Part shown: positions 57,791-64,000 of the stretch, piece after piece
How the letters are laid out: every line of letters begins with the position of its first letter
How positions within the stretch are numbered: the first letter of the stretch is position 1
From: Rhipicephalus microplus
Lineage: Eukaryota > Arthropoda > Arachnida > Ixodida > Ixodidae
Direction of reading: 5' to 3'
NCBI RefSeq assembly: GCF_043290135.1
Contig: NC_134701.1
Span: 202,469,601 to 202,533,600, forward strand
DNA length: 64,000 nt
Made by a program: the position numbers and the translations under genes
Notes under the pieces: model-generated
Database searches by the model: none
Told to the model about the DNA's origin: nothing
What the model saw: the letters and a program-made list of their open reading frames with translations, nothing else

Positions 57791-58594
57791 CATTGGCCAT
57801 CAGAACATGTAATTATCCTAAATACTTTGTGATTTAGAGCCGGCAGCCTTTTACAAAAAGCACGCCCATCGGTGCGCGTATAAGATGATATGGGCAAGGC
57901 GTGCGCTTCTGTTTGTCATGCTCTCGTGGCAACGATCAGCGCGTGGCTTGTGCCCCCACAGCAGGCGGGAGCTTCCACGGGCTGCGCCCTCAACATGAAA
58001 AAACGGTGCCAAAAGTGTACCTGGAGCGGCCGTATTCTCTTACACCATCGTTTTGAAGAGTTCCGTCGCATCTAAATGAGTTGACTGCCAGCCTCGTTTG
58101 ACATATAAAGGCCGTCACCACACATGAGCCTTGTTGTGGTCATCTACTGTGGCCGCGCCACAACACAATTAGTCCCTGAGAAAGCACATGTTTATTAAAT
58201 AATATTGCTCCTAAATATGCTAGCCGTGCTTCATGAAACATTCGAATATGTTGCTGTCGCATTCATTGCTTCGCCCTTCAGGCGAAACTGTAGCTTTTTT
58301 ATATTTGTGCGCACACCCTTTTATTCACTAGGTTAAGATACTACAGGCTCCTACGCTTAAAAGCCTTGCTCATGTACAAACCAGAACGCGTGTAGATTTT
58401 AAGAAACAGACCCGTCAGAAAATACGGGTCATCAAAGATGTAACTCCCTCTTTCATCATCTAGACTACCCCCCCCCCCCCCCCCCTTGGACGTCAGCCGT
58501 CAGCCCGTTAACTTCCTGCGGTGACCTGGGCTTGACGGATGGCTTCTTTTTGTTCCTGTACTTCCTGGCTGTGAAGGGTGAATTCCCATAACTC
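57791..58594. other. unassigned sequence
   Basis: Contains a C-run at about 58468-58486. No gene recognised. Confidence 0.4.
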
Positions 58595-58609
58595 TTAGTT
58601 CCCATTTAG

Positions 58610-58846
58610 CCCCGCCGCGGTGGTCTAGTGGCTAAGGTACTCGGCTGCTGATCCGCAGGGCGCGGGTTCGAATCCCGGCTGCGGCGGCTGCATTTCCGAT
58701 GGAGGCGGAAATGTTGTAGGCCCGTGTGCTCAGATTTGGGTGCACGTTAAAGAACCCCAGGTGGTCTAAATTTCCGGAGCCCTCCACTACGGCGTCTCTC
58801 ATAATCATGAGTGGTTTTGGGACGTTAAACCCCACACATCAATCAA
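58610..58846 (+). mobile_element. full-length Ruka-like SINE with 15-bp TSD
   Basis: tRNA-like head with box A TGGTCTAGTGGCTAAGG and box B GGTTCGAATCC, a conserved body and an ATCAATCAA tail; 237 bp. TTAGTTCCCATTTAG at 58595-58609 is repeated exactly at 58847-58861. This is the best-preserved copy and a good family reference. RNA polymerase III transcription from the A/B boxes is the family expectation. Confidence 0.96.
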
Positions 58847-58861
58847 TTAGTTCCCATTTAG

Positions 58862-59800
58862 AGCAATTAGAGCAGGGCAAGCCAGTTTTGTGCTTTTTTC
58901 AAGCAAGTCGACTGAATGACGATCAATTGTAGTCATTAGACGGTGCTTCATTCATGACATTGTTTGTTTCGTTGCCCAGCATCATCACAGAGGATGTTTC
59001 TCTTTTGTTTTTTTTTACATCCTCTCTGTCTTTTCCTATGTACGGAATAGCAAAAACAAGGTGTTCTCTGGTTATTCTTTCTGCATTTCCATCATCTTTC
59101 TCTTTCTCCCTCAAGAGCATGAGATGTGAAGTGGGTATGTCTATACAGCTCTTGCAATTTCAAGAGTGCACCTTAGGATGCCCTTAGGTTAGCGTATACA
59201 GATTTGGGAAGGTGCCCGCCTGCAGCATTCCACAATTTCTCTGTAAGTGCCTAAGTAGCCTGCCTGAAGACTGCTGCGCGGACATGCAAAAACGAGAGAG
59301 TTGGTTATCTCGTGTCATGTGACTCCACTATGGGCAGATGCCACTATCAGGTCAAAGGGAACGCTTTCTTTTTCTGCCTGCTGAACTCTGCGCCTTCTTT
59401 ACACACCTTGTCTGGGTCATAAGCTTTGATTGCAGGTTTACAATTGGTGATGATCGGTTTGCTTGATGGGTTTGTGATTACCAGAACAATGACCGGTATC
59501 TCTGCACCCTATTGTGATGAAGTATGTTATGCTAAAGCTAGAAATTAGAGATGTTTTTAGCAGCACAGCTGTTTAGCATTGCACAACTGAAATTTTCTGC
59601 CTCATTGTCTGGCTCCACGACCAGGAACGACATTAAAGAAGAGGGTTTAGTGCTTAGCTATACGCCATTGCGCGCAAAGCGAAATATAGTATACAAGAAG
59701 GTGTGGAAGGAAAGCGAGGGGGAGGACGCGTGGTATGAAAGTGAGGAGAAGGGCAACAAAGCGTGGGAACTGGTAAACCATATCATAGTGTGTGTAATAG
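58862..59800. other. unassigned sequence
   Basis: Short frames only; no element recognised. Confidence 0.4.
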
Positions 59801-59814
59801 TATAGCAAGGGCGG

Positions 59815-60330
59815 GTAAGGGGTTGTGAGACTGAATAGATGGGGCGAAGCGGAGAAGATAAAAGAGGATCGCCGAGGGCAAACCCTAGCATAGCCATGCA
59901 CATTACAGCACAGCAAGGTATTTTAAAAGAAAGTACTCGTTATGAGGAGTAGAGTGATAGTAATTAAGCAAAGGGGGCCTGGTAAAACACAGTATAGCCA
60001 TGCACATTGTACCACAGTAAGGGGGTGAGCAATAGACGTGGGCAGCAATAATATAGCAGCGGTGAGTAATGAGCCTGGTAGTCAGGCTGAAGAGACGGAG
60101 TGAGGTGTGGAAGGTAAAAGAGGATGGCAGAGGGTAAACCCTAGCATAGCCATGCACAGTATAGCACAACAAGGTGTTTGAAAAGGAAGCATTGGTGATG
60201 AAGATAAGAGTGATGGTAACGAAGGAAAGAAGGGCCCGGCAAAACACAGTATAGCCATGCACATTGTACCATAGCAAGGTGGTGAGAAACAAGCTTGGGG
60301 CTAAATAAGGGTGGTGTTGAAATGAAGAGG
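59815..60330 (+). repeat. two-copy 256-bp tandem repeat with TATAGCCATGCA words
   Basis: AACCCTAGCATAGCCATGCA occurs at 59881 and 60137, and ACACAGTATAGCCATGCAC at about 59987 and 60244, each 256 bp apart; intervening text is also alike. A further CTATAGCCATGCATAGC lies at about 60431. Purine-rich, no coding capacity. Confidence 0.85.
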
Positions 60331-61855
60331 AAAAACAAGATATAGTAAAGCATAGCTTATTCATGTGTTGTGTAGTATAGCAATTTGTGGGAGGGGAAAG
60401 TGAAGATAACGAGGGGAGGATAAAGCAGCACTATAGCCATGCATAGCATGCTATAGCGAGGAGCGGGGAAATGGAAGTGAGAATATTACGTGAGTGTGAG
60501 GAGGAGCTAAATCAGGAGAAGAATGGAACCAGCGCTGCCGTTTTCTCAATCTTCGCAAGAATAATACTTAGCTGCTCCAATCTCCTTTTTTTGTTAAATT
60601 GTTTTGCTATAACGCCATGCTTGTGTTTTATATTATTTCCTATGCATGGGTACCACCTAAAGCACAGCATTATTGCACAGTAAGAATGTCTATCACATGC
60701 GTGGTTTCTGTAACATTTGAAGACAAAGTGGAATGCACAAACGTTTGTTTTTGAACCCAATGGTAAGGTGATGAGCTGGAATGAAAAACTGACTAGTCTT
60801 CTCTGACATGTTTTTTTTATATGAAGAATAAGCCTTTTGGCAAAAACACATCTATGTCGAAGATCACGGCATTGATTTGTTGTGCATTACACTATATTAT
60901 ATGGGGAATTTTGACAATTGCATTCCGATTCGCTATCTTGCATTCAGGCTGCGAAAAGCAACCTTCGTATCTATCGGCCTTTCACATATTGGTGGTGCGT
61001 AGTCGATTCTACGGAATGCTCATGCACTGTCACACTTCATATTCCAGAAGAGACAAGCAGTACTTTTAAGTGCACTGACATTCCGTTTTATAAGCTTTGA
61101 CCCAGCTGAAATATCGGCCCTGAAGAGCACATATGGCCAAGTTGGATTAGAGTAATAGCAGTGGGGTATTTGCTTCAACATATGCTATTCCCAAACATTT
61201 GTGTAAATCATGCTAACAAGGAGCATTAAGAAATCTGGTCTTGAACTTTGATGACGTCATTAACTGACGAAAGTGTCGACGTAATGAGAATGGTGTCTCG
61301 TTGAACTTGTCATGATTCTTTCCTTTTCTTTCTTTTTTTTGTATGTGGTTATCCCGTCATCCATGACAGAGTAGATCATAGTTTCAATCGTTCAGTTTGT
61401 TTTTTGTGGCTGCAAAACTATTACTCCCTACAGCTAAGCTGCTTAATACATAATAGCATAGTAGCTCCAGATGTTGCCGCATGCCTTCTGTTTTCCCAGA
61501 GAGCTGGTTGATAAGGTATCTGGCTATCTATTTATGTTGAATGTATTGTAATTAGGAGAAAAACACTAACACTTAACCAATATAAAGTTCAAATCAATCT
61601 ATTCGGACGTTTTGCTAACCGATCTACAACTTTCTCATTGAAATTTTTTATCCATCTTAATTTTTTGAAAATTCAGTTAATTGAACAGATCTATTAAACA
61701 ACATTTGAGAACAGAAAAATAGTCCGATTAACTCCAGGCAACGGTAACAAACCTGCATTTGGTCGCGTCGTAATTTTGTGTGCCGACATATTTTTAAACA
61801 TTGGCTAGAGTTAGCTGAGACACCCTGTATATCAACTTAATTGGATGGCACCTTA
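60331..61855. other. unassigned sequence after the tandem repeat
   Basis: Relics of the TATAGC words fade out by about 60460. No gene recognised. Confidence 0.4.
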
Positions 61856-61860
61856 CTACT

Positions 61861-62100
61861 GGCCCGCCGCGGTGGTCTAGTGGTTAAAGTACTCGGTTGC
61901 TGACCCGCATGTTGCGGGATCGAATCCCGGCTGCGGCGGCTGCACTTCCGATGAAGGCGGAAATGTTGTAGGCCCGTGTGCTTAGATATGGGCGCACGTT
62001 GAAGAACCCCAGGTGGTCGAAATTTCCGGAGCCCTTCACTACGGTGTCTCTCATAATTACAAGGTGGTTTTGGGACGTTAAACCCCACATATCAACCAAT
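61861..62100 (+). mobile_element. Ruka-like SINE, full length
   Basis: Head with TGGTCTAGTGGTTAAAG and box B GGGATCGAATCC, body, and a short ATCAACCAAT tail. CCTTACTA before the head (61851) recurs after the tail (62107), a plausible short TSD. Confidence 0.93.
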
Positions 62101-62735
62101 CTCCCGCCTTACTATACTATTGAAGCTAAGTCGACGTGACGGTGGTATGATAGGAGTACACACGTAATGATTATAAAATGGATAGTGAGCACTGCAATCC
62201 CAATTGATGTTTCAAGGAGATAAGGGTCTACTTGACGTACGTGTTTGACAGTTTGCCTGAAAATGTTAATCACCTGTGGCACATACGCGCAAAAGTATTC
62301 GTCGACGTACGATGCGGGATTGTCACGTTATTCATGGCATCAACAGCGACTCATAATAAATGCAAAGCATTTCATCGCATTCTGCAAACACCTTTGGCGT
62401 CCATCTGCGTATCTATCTCTTCATCTGTCTATCTATCTAGCCGCCTACGTCTGGGCGCTCTCACGATCACCCCCTTATTTTGGGGTACGTCAAAATTAGT
62501 ACGGGATGGTGGGATGGTTTGAACAATACGACGCGTTGGTCATGACATACGTAATGTGACAATATTGTCGCATACATCGTCAAAAACCTTCCAAAAAACA
62601 GTGACGCATACCCGCGGGTTTGTATGTGCCACTGGTATAGAGGTATGGACCACAGGTGATACACATTTTATATCTACCTAGATATGGTGAGAACATATAT
62701 AGGTAATTCTACCACTTGAGCGTTAAGAAAAATCA
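62101..62735. other. microsatellite-flank repeat and unassigned sequence
   Basis: A short CTAT run at about 62405-62440 is followed by GCCGCCTACGTCTGGGCGCTCTC, matching the right flank of the compound microsatellite at 40311-40530. No gene. Confidence 0.5.
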
Positions 62736-63296
62736 CAGCATATCCACGGAGTGAATAATGAGCAGTGGGGCGAAGCGTTCATCAGTCCGTCCGTGCTTTC
62801 ATCCATCCGTTCGTTCTTACTTCCGTCAGTCTATGCATCTGTCCATGCGACCATCTTTACGACCAACCGTGCGTCCGTCCGTGCGTCTGTCCATCCGTCC
62901 ATCTAGTCAACACTCCAAGTACCGCCATCCAGTGGACATTCCAAGGACTAAACGAAATGTGGCTACCTACTATTACCACTACTACTATTACATACATAGG
63001 GAACGCTCGACCCACAGCTTACAGAGCTTGATTTGATTGATATGTGGGGTTTAACGTCCCAAAACCACTATATGATTATGAGAGACGCCGTAGTGGAGGG
63101 CTCCGGAAATTTAGACCACCTGGGGTTCTTTAACGTGCACCCAAATCTGAGCACACGGGCCTACAACATTTCCGCCTCCATCGGAAATGCAGCCGCCGCA
63201 GCCGGGATTCGTACCCGCGCCCTGCGGGTCAGCAGCCGAGTACCTTAGCCACTAGACCACCGCGGCGGGGCGTGCTTACAGAGCTTCGCCGCTAAA
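62736..63296 (+). repeat. minisatellite-bearing repeat element, copy 3, split by a SINE
   Basis: Starts CACAGCATATCCACGGAGTG, then GTGGGGCGAAGCG, degenerate CCGT/CATC units (about 62785-62910), AAGTACCGCCATCCAGTGG, ACATACATAGGGAACGC and GCTTACAGAGCTT. The SINE at 63030-63273 interrupts it; the end GAGCTTCGCCGCTAAAAGC follows the SINE. Confidence 0.8.
63030..63273 (-). mobile_element. full-length Ruka-like SINE with 13-bp TSD
   Basis: Minus strand, complete from the TTGATTGATATGTGG tail to the CCCCGCCGCGGTGG head. GCTTACAGAGCTT at 63017-63029 is repeated at 63274-63286. It is inserted into the minisatellite-bearing element. Confidence 0.96.
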
Positions 63297-64000
63297 AGCT
63301 GACATAGGCAGCGTTGAGCAGACGTATGCAAATAATAAATGTCAGTGTCCCAGCAGGAAACGAGCCCTAGTATTCTGTGTGGCCAGGAAATATTCTACCA
63401 CAGAGCCATGCCAGGTCTCGGAAATACTTTGCGAATTGACACTAATGCTCGTGAAACGTCAGTTCTGTTTGCACTACTGGCTATCAAACTATTTAAACAT
63501 TACATATGTATTCTTAATATTCAGCCACCATTGGGTAAACGTAGTAGTGACAATCCACTGAGGGCTGATTTGTGTAACAGTGTTGAGGGCTATCGTCCTC
63601 GTGAGCCCCAGAACAAACACCACCGCTTCTTAACAACTTACCGCGTTCATGGTGTTGCTAATTTTCATCATGCTGTTGACATCGCGATGCAAATTTACAC
63701 CACGGCTAATACAAGACATATGTAGCTGTTTAACGTGTGTGTGGACGTGGATTTGTACATATATTGAGCGCCACTACAAAAATTCTCACTCAATAAAAAA
63801 AATTGAAACATATTCACCTTATATCCGCATGCTTCGCATAACATCCATTTGTAAGGTATGCGAGATCTGCTGATTTTTTTTTGTGAAATCATTTTACCCT
63901 GCCCCACTAATTTAGGTTTACGCCAAAAGTGTGAACACGAAGTCACCCGGACGCAGGCGGCCAGATAGATAGATATGCCGACACACGCTAAAGTTCCCTA
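63297..64000. other. unassigned sequence at window end
   Basis: A frame at 63339-63725 (+, 128 residues) has no motif I recognise. The remainder is A/T-rich and ends near an AGATAGATAGATA run (about 63963). Confidence 0.35.

Noticed and set aside
58610..58700. tRNA gene at the head of the SINE copies
   Set aside because: A and B boxes are present, but the sequence continues into the SINE body and the same head recurs with it across the window; it is a SINE head.
63033..63248. 71-residue frame (also seen at 23861, 58632, 61884)
   Set aside because: It recurs wherever the SINE occurs and ends in the tRNA-like head; a by-product of the repeat.

Overview
The window looks like repeat-dense, gene-poor nuclear DNA from a hard tick (Ixodidae, probably metastriate). 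The main reasons are nine copies of a tRNA-derived SINE whose layout matches the tick 'Ruka' family (tRNA-like head, conserved body, ATCA-repeat tail), spliceosomal introns in a transposon, and LINE ORF1/ORF2 proteins of the type common in tick genomes. I found no convincing host protein-coding gene and no intact RNA gene. Almost everything that can be named is a mobile element or a tandem repeat. The species assignment is inference.

Layout. 1-2434: two oppositely oriented non-LTR retrotransposon remnants abut (RNase H end on +, ORF1/gag on -). 2806-3438: a minisatellite-bearing repeat, followed by a 270-bp fold-back element (3439-3708). 3740-6486: a 5'-truncated, RNase H-encoding LINE on - with a 15-bp target-site duplication (TSD). 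8440-9290: local tandem repeats and a hairpin element. 9908-14295: an apparently complete PIF/Harbinger DNA transposon with matching terminal inverted repeats, TAA target duplication, a three-exon MADF/BESS gene (+) and a three-exon DDE transposase gene (-). 14400-14870: a second minisatellite-bearing element. 16810-19190: a decayed CR1/L2-like LINE (-). 20340-23836: two copies of a composite locus built of ~145-bp tandem units around a GC-rich core; one copy carries a MITE. 24-33 kb: mostly unassigned unique-looking sequence with SINEs. 33111-33947: a gypsy gag relic.

33997-52430 is a retroelement nest strung along (TA)n tracts: a 1.36-kb inverted repeat with Penelope-like ends, a Ty3/gypsy element on - (41556-46723), a second Ty3/gypsy element on + (46784-51969), and a single-arm relative of the inverted repeat (52053-52413). 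52-64 kb holds three SINE families, a 256-bp tandem duplication with a recurring TATAGCCATGCA motif, and a third minisatellite element interrupted by a SINE with a clean TSD.

How the parts relate. The Harbinger element is the only one whose genes read through without stops; its two proteins are the usual pair (MADF/Myb-like DNA-binding partner plus nuclease). SINE copies with 13-15-bp TSDs and 5' truncation, together with several LINE families, fit SINE mobilisation by LINE machinery. Nested insertions with TSDs allow a relative order of events to be read in several places.
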